A stretch of 64,000 bases of DNA, from the NCBI GenBank assembly GCA_033064195.1, contig JARBJD010000257.1, positions 44,529 to 108,528 of the forward strand, in the 5' to 3' direction. Position numbers and translations under genes: made by a program. Shown piece by piece: positions 39,970-49,984 of the stretch (position 1 is the stretch's first letter; every line of letters begins with the position of its first letter). This DNA is from Blattamonas nauphoetae (Eukaryota; Preaxostyla; Oxymonadida). Under the pieces are notes generated by a model. The model searched no databases. It saw only the letters and a program-made list of their open reading frames with translations, and was not told the origin of the DNA.

Positions 39970-40451
39970 GGCACGAGTGGACTTTCTGGGCCACAGGTGA
40001 TCGAGGTGCGTTGTGACTTTATTGTTTAACTAGGCTATTCTCTCGAAATAATGTGGCATATAAAGTTGAAAACGGGTATTCGTTTCAAAATGGTGAGAAT
40101 AGTGTCAAGATCGTCTCAGAGACTGTCACGCTCATTCGATCATGTTTGATGTGGGCGATCAGCGAACTATATCACTTCACCTTTTCCCTATCTTGAATCA
40201 TTTCACTATTATGACTGGTATTTTCACAAAATTTATCAAAACATTGCGATTAATCATGATGTATCGTGAAGTGACGATCTATGGCCGTTCTCCCTTCAAG
40301 ACACCAATTTTTTGGAAGTGAACGTGCGGCGCGTTTGGCCTAGCGGTAGCCAACCCCTCTGTCGACTGTTGTGCTCGGGGTTCGACTCCCGCCGAGCACA
40401 ACTTTTTTGCCACTACTTAGAGTTTTTTGGCCCAGAAAGTCCACCCTTGCC
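39970..40451. mobile_element. 482-bp miniature inverted-repeat transposon inside a coding exon
   Basis: Ends are 24-bp inverted repeats with 2 mismatches; the inner 17 bases, GTGGACTTTCTGGGCCA, are identical. Both sides carry GAGTCGAT (39962-39969 and 40452-40459), an 8-bp target duplication. No coding frame. The length of the duplication suggests a hAT-type or related transposase acting in trans. The ends differ from those of the 1329-bp neighbour, so it is a different family. It contains tRNA-like promoter boxes near its right end. Confidence 0.85.
40333..40416 (+). other. tRNA-like segment: A box, B box and T-run
   Basis: TGGCCTAGCGGTA matches a polymerase III A box and GGTTCGACTCC matches the B box exactly, 44 bp apart start to start, followed by six T (40403-40408). 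The B box lies in the loop of a perfect 11-bp hairpin (GTTGTGCTCGG / CCGAGCACAAC). I could not fold a full cloverleaf: the 5' acceptor strand does not pair with the 3' end. It is more likely a tRNA-derived remnant or small polymerase III RNA than a working tRNA. Confidence 0.4.
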
Positions 40452-43059
40452 GAGTCGATGAGTAGAATCTGCTACGACCGATAACCAAGTCGAAATAAAC
40501 TGCGCTTGTGTTGAATTTCTCGTCGAACAAGCCTGTCACAATTCGAGAGAAGAAGCCAGTCCTGCTGAGACCCTGAGCAATCACATTCTGATCACACCAT
40601 CTGCAGAAATGGATGAAGACTTCCTTCCGTCTCAGTCTCTCAGATTCCCCGAAGGTGCGTGGTTGGAGAAAGTATTTGTTGAAAATGTCGACTGATGGAG
40701 CAATCAATCGGTCGAACTGTGGCGGAGGCAGTCGAGCAGCGCAGTAGCGAGCTTGTGGAAGGGTTCGGAGGACAAAAGCAAGAATGAGTTTGTTGAAGTC
40801 GAACGAGTCAGAAGCGGGCGAGGGAGTGATCCTGATGAATTTTGGAATCAAAAACGATATAGTCCCTAAATCGACATCGTCCCATTCGTCGAATGTTAGT
40901 TGAAGAGTGCCCGGCCGAGGCGAGAGGAGATAGTTGAGCGGTGATCGATCGGAACTGTCAATGGGGAGAGAGAGGAGGGACTCGAATGCGCAGAAGTATT
41001 GTTCAGTTGATCTGCCTGCTTTTCGGAACAATTCGGGCAGATAGATGTGACTGAGCTTCATTTTGTGGAACGCGCAGATCCGAAGGATGGTGTCGTCATC
41101 CAAACACGAGTCACTTTCGAGCAGAGCAACAATTCTGTCGACAATGCTGATGATCTCGTCGTCGGAGAGAGGACAAACGAGTTCAGATGTGAGGATGAAC
41201 GGTGGAGGTGATGATGAGACGTCACAAGCATCCATTTCCTGTCTCATTTCTTTGCGAAACCGCATGCTCACACTGTCATCAGAATTGGATTGGAAGACAC
41301 TGGTGAGACAGTAAAGAATTGTGTCTTGCTGATCATCATCCAAAGCGAATGGATGGTGTGAGAGATAAACGACGTAATCCTTCGTGTGTTCGAAGAAATC
41401 ACAATATGCCTCGTCCAGCTTGGTTCGACGTTGATTCGTCAAGAGTCGGTTCCACGAGACTCGATATTGTTCAATCTTGTCGAGATGGTCATACATTAGA
41501 TAGATGAGTTCGATGTGGAGAGGGATGAACTCAGAAGTGAAGGGAAGCTTGGACGGCTCAACAACTTTGATGAAGTGCGTGAACCATCGACTCCAAATGT
41601 GCGTCACATCAGTGAACTGGTCCACGTTTGCCACGAACCGGCGAAACACTTCGAAAATAGTGGCAGTGTGGTGCGGTCGAGTGGGTGTGAAAAGTGTCCA
41701 CAGCAATTGCGAGTCCCATTTCGATGAAGTAATCATCTTGCCGTTGACTTTTAGTCCAAATGTGTCATCAGGCCAGATTATCAGCTCCACGCTTTGGGGC
41801 CGAAGATTCAGGAACCTCATTATTGATCGGACTCCCAAATCTGAGAATTGTCTTCCCTCGCTCACTTGGGCAAGCAAATATTCAAATCTCTGAGTCCAGG
41901 TGTTAACGTTGAAGATGTAAATTATGTAAGTGTGAACGTACTGTTCAGCTTCACTCGGAGAGGCAATCCCCAACACAGAAGCTAGCTCTTCCAACATTCC
42001 CTTCCGAATCTCACCGAAAAAGTGTTGAACTTCGGGGAAGGGTGAATAAGAGCGATCAGTGTGCATGATTGAACCGAATTGTTTCATGTTGAACAAAAAC
42101 ATGAAGCCAGAGCGAGGATCAGTAGGACAAACAGGAGTGGTGATGAGAGAGCGCAAATAGCTGAGGGATGGATGGAGAGCGAGTTCTCTGGTCGTGGGTT
42201 GGATTGTTTCGACTTTTGCTGAGGGTAAGCAAAAAATACTGTCCAATATCGATGTGAGATGGCGGTGAAAGTCGATAGTTGTTCCATTTAATGGGATTTC
42301 GCGAGGCCTCAGAGTTTTGAAGAGCTGAGGCATCAACTCGATCGTAGCCTTGGCGATATGTAATTTCCTTGCTGATTTCGAGAAATTAACGTCCAAGAAG
42401 GAGAGAGCAACTGTTCGTTGTTGATCAAATGGATGACAAACCAGTTTGAGGAGAGCAGATGTCAGTTTCGGGGGAGGGCGTAGCGCTTTGGAGAATATGG
42501 TTTCGAGCAGCTGATCGTGGGGAGATTGGCGATATTTGACGTGGATGATGGCATATTCCAGAAAACGGACAGCATGACTCAGTTCGGTTGGAGACAGGTC
42601 CATTTCAGAATCAACGTCATCGAACAGCGAGATACACCCTTGCTGCAGATCCTCCATCGTGATCGAATCCTGCAACACCAATCTCCAATCTGACGTGATG
42701 CAGGTGGGAAGAAAGATCTTGTCATCCTCCAGATGCACTTGTTCGGAAATTGCAGCGATTTTCATTCGCCTTCTTTTCATTTCATATTCCATAATTTCCT
42801 TTGAAATTCGGATGTATTGACGATCATTCGCATTAATTGTGAGTAGATCGGTCGTGGATACAACAAGCGAAGAATTCATTGATGTATTCCTCCCAGTTCT
42901 GCCGATGGTCTCATTTGTTGAATCGACGTTATTTGTATTCACTATACCAGTGCTATCAGATTGAATGAGTGGACTAGATCGAGAATCTGTTCGCTTTCGA
43001 TTAACCGAATGCTTGGGAGGCATGTTTGTCAGATCAATCCCCCTAATTCTTCTGTACAC

Positions 43060-44034
43060 TGCTTCACACTCAAATCAACAAAAGATGAGAACTGCTTCAT
43101 CTTTCCTTCAGTCGTCAAAAATACGCAATCCTGAATCTTCTATTGTCTGAAGTGTCAAAGAAGGGTCGAGTTAATCAGGACTATTTCCCAAAACCTAAAC
43201 AAGGCGATTATCCTGCCCGACACGACGACCTGATCCGGCTGTAATTTTTGCTTTTTGACAGAACAAGAGAGAGTTGAGAATTCCTTTTCCACTATCATCA
43301 ACTATCCTGAGTTATATGTCTTTGTGATTTTTTTGGAAGAACAATGGTGAAAAATAAGGGAGAATGACATGAAATGATACTGTAGGGGGACATATCTCGA
43401 ACGACATGACATGTGATTCACATCCGCTAGCACTCCTGAATGGATCCAAGATTGTGAATGTCAAGTGATAGATAGAAGCAGATTGAATGAAGAAAAGGAA
43501 AAGGATGAAACAAGTCAACTCGCTCGCTCCTGGTCTCCGACAATGCAGTATCCAAGGACACCGATACGCTGAATACCGACGATGGACAGCGAATCGCGAA
43601 ATGAAAAGGCCCACCACAACCTAACATCATCATGATCTAGAAAAATGTTCAGATCGAAATCAAAACCAAGTCCTACAGCACAGTAGGTCATTGGTCTGTT
43701 AAGTGGATTCGACACTGTCCAGTGTTGGACTGGACACTTGACCTCGATTGGACACTCATTTTTCATCTTGTTCATTTCACCCTCAACTCACTTGTTTCGT
43801 CGTTTTCACCAAGAATTGACAATATTATGCCGAAAATCGGCGAAATGGCTTGAATCAGAGTCCATTCTGCGAGGAGGTACGATCGGCTTGATCCACCCAT
43901 GATTGGACACCATTGGACACCATTGGACAATTCGATGGCAGGTATTTTCTGAGGTCTCCTCAATTAGTGCATCCCGTTTATTGAGGTTTTGAAGAGTCGG
44001 CCAAATTGGACAGTCCAATCGACACCTATTAATA
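43060..44034. other. Non-coding spacer with short ATTGGACACC repeats
   Basis: No supportable gene. A small direct repeat of ATTGGACACC occurs twice in tandem around 43903-43930, with related copies nearby (43730-43755). Open frames here are short and without matching neighbours. Confidence 0.4.
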
Positions 44035-44634
44035 GTACTGTCACCAAAGCGCCGAAATTCAATAAACCGCCTAAAATCGAGATTTTTTCTGAGAAATGTT
44101 GTTTTGGTGAGCAAATCATTCTGAAAAAAAATGGAGCTAAAGATCCATTATTCGCCGAGAAAACCCAATATTCGTAATTTAGGCTACTTCCAAAAAGTGT
44201 ATTTTTGCAATATCTCAACAACCAGTGGATCAATTTTCTTGATTTTTCTTCCAGATTCTTTTTTTGATGATTTGAACATTTTGAAAAAAAATCAAAAAAA
44301 AATTATGGGTATCTGGAAAGATTCAAAAAAGCCCATATTTTCTGGAGAAAAAATTCTTAGAAAAAAAATGGTTTCTTTTTTGAGCATCTTTTGTCGAGAT
44401 CGATACGAACAATATGCAATTTGTTTGGTGAAAAACGGATGGCTGGTTGTGGAGATATGTCGTCCAAAAGTTGAAAAAAAAGGTGTGTATCCTACTGTAT
44501 GAGGCTACAGAGCCGAATAATGGGTCTTTAGCTCCAAATTTTTTTCAGGATTATTTTCTCACCAAAACTACATTTCCCAGAAAAAATCTCGATTTTAGGC
44601 GGTTTATTGAAAACCTGCGGTTTGGTGACAGCAC
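44035..44634. mobile_element. 600-bp TA-flanked inverted-repeat element (Tc1/mariner-like MITE)
   Basis: The outer 120-130 bp at each end are imperfect reverse complements, beginning GTRCTGTCACCAAA. A TA dinucleotide flanks both ends (44033-44034 and 44635-44636). The middle is A+T-rich with long A runs and no transposase frame. TA flanks and this end sequence suggest the Tc1/mariner group; the family assignment is an inference. Confidence 0.6.
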
Positions 44635-44636
44635 TA

Positions 44637-46200
44637 TAAGGGATTGAGTTACATCCTCATCTCAATTACGGTTTGATGTTCACATGTCTCTCTCACTTTT
44701 TCAATGAATTGAATGTCTCATCTCTAATTGAGTGCACGGTGATGTCTCTATCTACAAGCTGAACAGAATGAAGAGATCAACAGAAATGAACCTATAAATC
44801 AGCACCTCATTCGGAGAACACGATATTCGAGAACTAACGAACCCGACAAGCCCATCATTACTCAACTCAACCACCGCCCAACATCTCAAATTCAGCCAAA
44901 GTCCATCTCATGGTGGTGTTAGAAGTAGTATAGTAGACGATTTGGGAACCAGATTGAAATAGTCGTTGAAATCAGAAACGAAAAGTCAATTCCGATTGAC
45001 CATTTCTAAATCCTGTATTAAAAGGAATTTAGGCCATTTCAATGATGCCAATATTTGACCTAAATTCCAGAAATATGTCCAATATTTCGACCTCATTTTA
45101 AACGTCAATTTTGAAGCAAATTTTTGTCATATTCCAAAAATGTTGTCACTTTTTTCGATGTTTTTTCACTTTTGAACTCGAACAAAGTGAATCTAACTTG
45201 AGAACCACTTCGAAAAAAATCGAAAAAAAGTCTAAAATGTCGGAGACGATGTGAGTCGTCGATCAAAACAATCCTGATGAAAATCGGTTGAGAATTCGTG
45301 GAGCTACGTACCGAACTGTGGTCAAAAAAGTGACAAAAAAGTCGATTTTCAGATTTCGCTACTAACCACTACTTTATGTCTCAAATTCACCTCAAACATC
45401 TTCTAAAATTACAAAATCGATTTCAGAAGGTGAGATTCGCGATAAAAAACACTTTTTGGAAAAAAAGTTTGATCCGACCCATTGAGGATTTTTACGAGTC
45501 GAAATTTTCGAGATAAGGTATGGACCCTGTCTTCCATCATCTTTCGCTCAGGAATCGTCCTCTTATGACGCCTTTTAGCATTAGATCGGTTAAGAACGCC
45601 TTTTGGCGACTTTAGGTATGAACCTTTTCACGTCACGATCCTTCGGACACTTTTTTGTCAATTTTCATTTTTAACGATTTTCACGTCAACCACTTCACAA
45701 TTACATTCAAGCGACGCTTTTTTGAGATTTCGAGTTTACTGGTGACATTAGTTCTCTCTGGAGGGTCGGTTTTTCACATCACACACTTGACACAACATTT
45801 CCGCCAACATTTTCACTATATGAATTTTTGTCCCTTTTTTCTCCCACAAATCCTTCATTCTCACTGTCCGACAAAGCTGTGCTCAAATTTCGAGACACTT
45901 TTGTCGGATAGTTGTTCCAAAATGTCACATTTTCGTGTTTCAACATCTCACGTTTTCACCGTGTTTGTCACTTCAAAAACACCTTCAACCCCTTTCTTCT
46001 CTCATCTTTCTTTCACCATTTCACATTCAATCTCTTCGTCATTCCTCTTCATTTTCGTCATCTCACGAGCATTCTTTCGACCGTCTACACCTCACGAGCA
46101 CATCACAACAACTCATTTTTTATCAACTTTTTTGCTTAATTGGAACAAAAGAATGTGAATGAAGCAACAATGAAGTGGGCAAGTATGATAGCAAAGGCTG
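44637..46200. other. A+T-rich non-coding region
   Basis: No gene recognised. The frame at 45655-46158 is low-complexity (Phe/Ser/His-rich) and arises from TTTTCAC-type repeats. From 45.65 kb the plus strand is rich in TCAC/TTTC, and after 46.15 kb in GTGA/GAAG, a strand switch suggesting a very degenerate large inverted arrangement. Confidence 0.4.
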
Positions 46201-46289
46201 AGACGGAAGATGTGAAAATTGTGGGTAAGTATTGAGTTTGATGAACATCTTCATCTAAATTTCACAAAACTAGAGTACTAAAATGTAAA

Positions 46290-48345
46290 TGAAGTGAGAA
46301 TGAAACGATAAGGTGAAGTGACGTACCAGATCTGCACGATCTTGATCCTTTGTGTTTTGTTGGTACACAACTTCACCTTATGAACGGGTTCGTCAAAATT
46401 TCACAAACAAAGAGAAAAAAAGAGTGAGTGAAGTGAAAAGTAAACGATAAAACAAAATCTCGTACCAGATCTGAACGATCATTGTTGTTCGCGTTTCATT
46501 GGTACACCACTTCACTTTATGAACGGGTTTGGCAAAAATGTTTCTAATTAGAGTAAAAGTGTGAAGTGAAACAATGTTAGCAACGATAAAGTGAAGTGAC
46601 GTACCAGATCTCTCCAATCATTGTTTTTCTCACTTCGTTGGTACACCACTTCACCTTATGAACGCGTTCATCAAAATTTCAGAAAACAAGAGTAAAAAAC
46701 AATGATTGAAGTGAGAACTAAAAGATAAAACACATTCATGTACCAGATCTCACCGATCATTTGTGTAGTTCTCAATGAAATAATCCTCGCGTCACAAAAT
46801 CGTACTGACGCAGTAATTCTCCTAAAAAATTATCTTTCTTCGTTTATCATCCCTAAATACATCATTTCTGAACTTTTTTCAATTTCATAAAAACATAGAA
46901 GTTGTCACGATCAACTCTGAAATCTCACGTTTTTTCAATTTTTCTCTTTAATGGATGTATTTTGTCCATTGTTTCACATAGAGACCTCTTTTTTTGTTGT
47001 TTTCCATCCTTTCCCTGTCTTTGAACTTGTTTTGCAATAAAAAGTGTGCAAAAATGTGCTGATCTTAGAAAGGCCATTTCATGCGCGATCAGGCTTGAAA
47101 TCTATAAATTCACCTTTCTTATGTGTACTCAACAACTAAATCTGAATTCAGTAAAAGTTGATTTTTTTCCACGCTCATATATTATTTGCATCATTTCATT
47201 GAGATTTACACATTTCAGATTGAGTCTCGTTGGTACACCAGTGTGTTTTATGAAAGATTAGAGCAAAAATGTCAATAAAGAGATCAAAATTGTGAAGTGA
47301 AACAAGGTTTGACGTGATAAAACACATTCATGTACCAGATCTTACAGTTCGTTTTTATCTTGACGATCAAACATTTTTAGTTCTGTATTCCACTTCGTAT
47401 TGATAAAAAAAGAGAATTGAAATCAAATAGTTGTGAAATGAAACGATAAGGTGAAGTGGTGTACCTGATCTGGATGATCACTTCAGATCGCGTTTTGTTG
47501 GTACACCGTTGTGTTTTAGAAAAAATGAAGAGCATAAATCGAAGAGTAGTGAAGTGTAAAAGGTGAAATGAAAGTTGAATGAAAGTAAAACAAAGTGGTG
47601 TACCAACGCATACAATTTTATCGATGAATCACGAAGTTTCTCGAAGAAAGATGAGGATCAAAATTTTGTTCACGTCATTTTAAATTTTAATTTTGTAAAA
47701 AAGTGAGAGACAATGAAAAAAAACTGACAATGAAGTGAAAATGAGAGGATAAAGTGAAGTGTTGTACCAGAAAAGAGAATGTCAAAAGTGAAGTGAAAAT
47801 TCTGGTACGTCATTGTGTCTTATAAAGAGATAATACAAAAAAGAGAGCAAACCTGTTTCAAATATTCAGTGAACAGCACTTTCTGGTCATAAGACGCAAT
47901 AGTGTACCTGAGTTTGATGATCACACAGATCGAGTACATGAAGATGTTTTATGAAAAGATGAATAAAAAAGAAGAGAATACCTGTTTGGTAAATCACGAG
48001 AGACATACTTTTAAGCGATAAAACGCATCTGTGTACCTGATCTTCAGGTCCACTTTCGGTTTGATCGGCGTTGGTACATAAGTAAGTTTTAGGAAAGAAT
48101 GAATTCAAAAATGGAGCAAACCTGTTCAAAACAAGTCGGGAATGAAACCACCGTTCATAAAACAATGTGATGTACCTAAATGAGAGGAGAAGAAAAAAGT
48201 CGATGATCGAGAACAAGAATGAGATGTCAAAAAAGAAAAGAGAACAAATGTGAAAGTAGAAAGTGAAACACACCTAAACGAAACAGTAAAGAACCATCAG
48301 GAACGAGAAGGGATGATCATGTCCCATTGAGGTACTTTCTCTGAT
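46290..48345. repeat. Array of about ten degenerate GTACC...GGTAC hairpin units
   Basis: Units of about 100-150 bp recur with the pattern GATAA(G/A)GTGAAGTG-x-GTACCAGATCT ... TTGGTACACCACTTCACC-TTATGAACG. Clear units begin near 46311, 46447, 46586, 46722, 47316, 47440, 47752 and 48018, with partial ones at 47228, 47590, 47890 and 48160. Each unit is itself an imperfect inverted repeat centred on AGATCT-like bases. The array abuts the left end of the virus-like element and may belong to its terminal repeat. Confidence 0.6.
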
Positions 48346-48421
48346 CAAACAAGACTGATCGAACCCATCGATGTGAGGATCGAAGTCTCGGAAGATCCCT
48401 AATGATTAAACAACGATTGAA

Positions 48422-48441
48422 AATTTATTTTTGAATTTTTT
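48422..48441 (+). promoter_or_regulatory. Element promoter-like motif before the left-end frame
   Basis: AATTTATTTTTGAATTTTTT ends 12 bases before ATG 48454. Same TTTATTTTTG core as before the leftward genes. Confidence 0.5.
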
Positions 48442-48448
48442 AATTTGT

Positions 48449-48594
48449 ATTAAATGAATCCAACTGAGATGTACAACGAAAGACGTCGAGTATGTTCAGA
48501 ACAAGCATTAATTGAATCAATGAAAGAAGAGAACTGTTCGCTAGTCTCTGGGTATGTCAGAAATAATGTGCCGGTGACGTATGTTCATGAGGGA
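48449..48594 (+). repeat. Left copy of the element's inverted repeat (visible part)
   Basis: Matches the reverse complement of 63858-64000 except for a handful of 1-2 base indels. Similarity ends sharply after CATGAGGGA. Outward it may continue, but the right partner is cut by the window end. Confidence 0.85.
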
Positions 48595-48666
48595 ATCAAA
48601 AATTTTAATTTAAATGAAAGAGCAAACGAAAATGAATCGACAAAAATACAATTCACAAATGATTGA
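48454..48666 (+). pseudogene. Left-end partial gene within the inverted repeat
   Basis: A 70-codon frame (MNPTEMYNE...) whose first 47 codons lie in the inverted repeat shared with the right-end gene. The two copies differ by small indels that change frame, so neither reads cleanly over the whole shared part. It overlaps the start of the tail-spike-like frame and may be its N-terminus joined by a frameshift, or a leftover of the right-end gene carried by the repeat. Confidence 0.4.
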
Positions 48667-49552
48667 GAAAATGATAGATCATAATCTCTCGACGACCAAC
48701 GAGAATGCAGCAGTCATTCACTCACTACAGACGGAATTAGAAACGAATCAGGAAGCAGTCGACACACTTAAGAAGACAACTGAAGCACAACAGACAGCAA
48801 TATCCTCAATCCAAAAAGTGGTAAGCACAAACGGATCAATCAGTTGTTCAGCTGGAATAGCAACACCAGAAATTGGAGGATTGATCAACGTGAATGGAGC
48901 GAAGTGGAATATCTCAGAAGGATCACTTCCGAAGTATCCTGGAACATATCCGGCTTCAACATTTAAGTCTGGCATTTCAATCTCACAATCGATTGCAGAA
49001 ACTTCTGGAATTCAGTTCAATGGTGATGTCATTATTATGTGGTCTCCATGTGACACACCAGCATTGTATTACTACGATGAGGACACTGGTTCAGGAGTAT
49101 TTTCAATCTCACCAACAGGAAGTTTTTCTCAGCTTTCAGACAGAAGAGTCAAAAGGAATATTGTTCCATATCCCGATGTTCTTGAACAACTGAATAAAGT
49201 GGAAATCGTGCAGTACCAATTCAACACATTCGACTCGAAGATCAACAAAGTGACAAAGCAAATGGACAATGAGACAGATGAAGAACACTTGAAGAACTGC
49301 AAAGAGAAATGTGAATGCTTGAAGAAGGAAAGTGAGAAGAAACACATTGGTGTGATTGCACAACAGATCCAAGAAATAGTCCCTGAAGTTGTGAATGATT
49401 CCAATCCAGATTGTCTTCAAGTTGATTATGCAGAACTCTCCTGTTTTTGTATCAAAGCCATTCAGGAATTATGTTCAATTGTCGGACAACAACAGACGGT
49501 CATCAATGAACTAATCCAAAAATATAACTCACTGATCAATACTCCAACATGA
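48614..49552 (+). CDS. Tail-spike-like protein with C-terminal S74 intramolecular chaperone domain
   Basis: 312 residues. The N-terminal 75 residues are a heptad-like coiled coil (ENAAVIHSLQTELETNQEAV...), then a Gly/Ser/Thr beta region (SCSAGIATPEIGGLINVNG...), then from residue about 170 the signature LSDRRVKRNI...LNKVEIVQYQFN and, after a Lys/Glu-rich insert, HIGVIAQQIQEIVPEVV. These are hallmarks of the peptidase S74 (endosialidase-type) chaperone, which trimerises a fibre and then cuts itself off. The Ser of SDRRVK and the Lys five residues on fit the known Ser-Lys dyad. A C-terminal coiled coil follows. By analogy it should be a trimeric spike or fibre on the particle. It is one of only two main genes of the element on the plus strand. 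Confidence 0.8.
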   Translation: MKEQTKMNRQKYNSQMIEKMIDHNLSTTNENAAVIHSLQTELETNQEAVDTLKKTTEAQQTAISSIQKVVSTNGSISCSAGIATPEIGGLINVNGAKWNISEGSLPKYPGTYPASTFKSGISISQSIAETSGIQFNGDVIIMWSPCDTPALYYYDEDTGSGVFSISPTGSFSQLSDRRVKRNIVPYPDVLEQLNKVEIVQYQFNTFDSKINKVTKQMDNETDEEHLKNCKEKCECLKKESEKKHIGVIAQQIQEIVPEVVNDSNPDCLQVDYAELSCFCIKAIQELCSIVGQQQTVINELIQKYNSLINTPT

Positions 49553-49946
49553 GATCAACAAGGAATTCATAGTACTCTTTGGTTATTTTTCCATTGGTTG
49601 TTTCCGTTGTTTCCATCTCAATTGACTCACCAGAACTGTCTTTGAACCAGATCTTCACTATTGATTGTCGAGTACTTAATTCCCACTTCTTTCGCTTAGC
49701 AATCTGTTCGTTGCAGAAAGCAACAAATGAATCATTGTGTGCATCAGTTTGAATCCAATCACCATGGATTGTAATGTGCTGTGGAATATCTTTTGAAATG
49801 ACTGTCGATGCATCACTAATCTCTTCCTTCACATGAATGAGTTTGCAGTCGAGGAAGTAGATGTATTTTTGTTTTCTTGAATTGGTAAAATCAGGAGGGA
49901 GTTGAGCAGTTTGAGAATTCTGAATTGAGAAATAACGTTTGACCAT
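49536..49946 (-). CDS. Unknown 136-residue protein of the element
   Basis: Begins MVKRYFSIQNSQTAQLPP; compact, mixed alpha/beta composition, with a C-terminal Glu/Thr-rich stretch. No motif recognised. Overlaps the end of the tail-spike-like gene by 17 bp tail to tail and precedes the capsid genes on the same strand. A TTTATTTTTGTAG motif lies 10-23 bases upstream. Possibly a minor structural protein, by position only. Confidence 0.6.
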   Translation of the reverse strand: MVKRYFSIQNSQTAQLPPDFTNSRKQKYIYFLDCKLIHVKEEISDASTVISKDIPQHITIHGDWIQTDAHNDSFVAFCNEQIAKRKKWELSTRQSIVKIWFKDSSGESIEMETTETTNGKITKEYYEFLVDLMLEY

Positions 49947-49955
49947 TTGTGTTTT

Positions 49956-49969
49956 CTACAAAAATAAAA
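49956..49969 (-). promoter_or_regulatory. Promoter-like motif TTTTATTTTTGTAG
   Basis: Ten bases upstream of ATG 49946. Confidence 0.55.
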
Positions 49970-49984
49970 TATCTCATTTGATTC

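Larger units (their letters stand above)
39774..43059 (-). pseudogene. Second copy of the helical-repeat gene, split by a 482-bp transposon
   Basis: Closely similar to the 26488-29280 gene from its start (best Met at 43023, MPPKHSVNRKRTDS...) to about residue 868. There the frame enters the transposon end and stops after a foreign tail (WTFWAKKL, stop at 40417). The missing C-terminal part continues on the far side of the element at 39961-39774 (VPHFLDEGWQDALEFLF..., ending AIVK-TGA). Leaving out the element and one 8-bp duplication, both parts are in the same frame. The disrupted copy may still make a protein about 50 residues shorter than its paralogue, with a foreign end. All other codons remain open, so the insertion is recent relative to the gene duplication. 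Confidence 0.8.

Noticed and set aside
40333-40416. A functional tRNA gene
   Set aside because: A and B boxes match, but no acceptor stem or D/anticodon arms could be paired into a cloverleaf.
43312-43775. Overlapping minus-strand frames of 60-100 codons
   Set aside because: Short, mutually overlapping, compositionally random, and without similarity to other genes in the window.
45655-46158. 167-codon open frame
   Set aside because: Low-complexity Phe/Ser/His text produced by TTTTCAC-type repeats; no start context or relative.
46290-48345. CRISPR array
   Set aside because: Units are long, degenerate and internally palindromic, with no constant short repeat and unique spacers, in a eukaryotic context.
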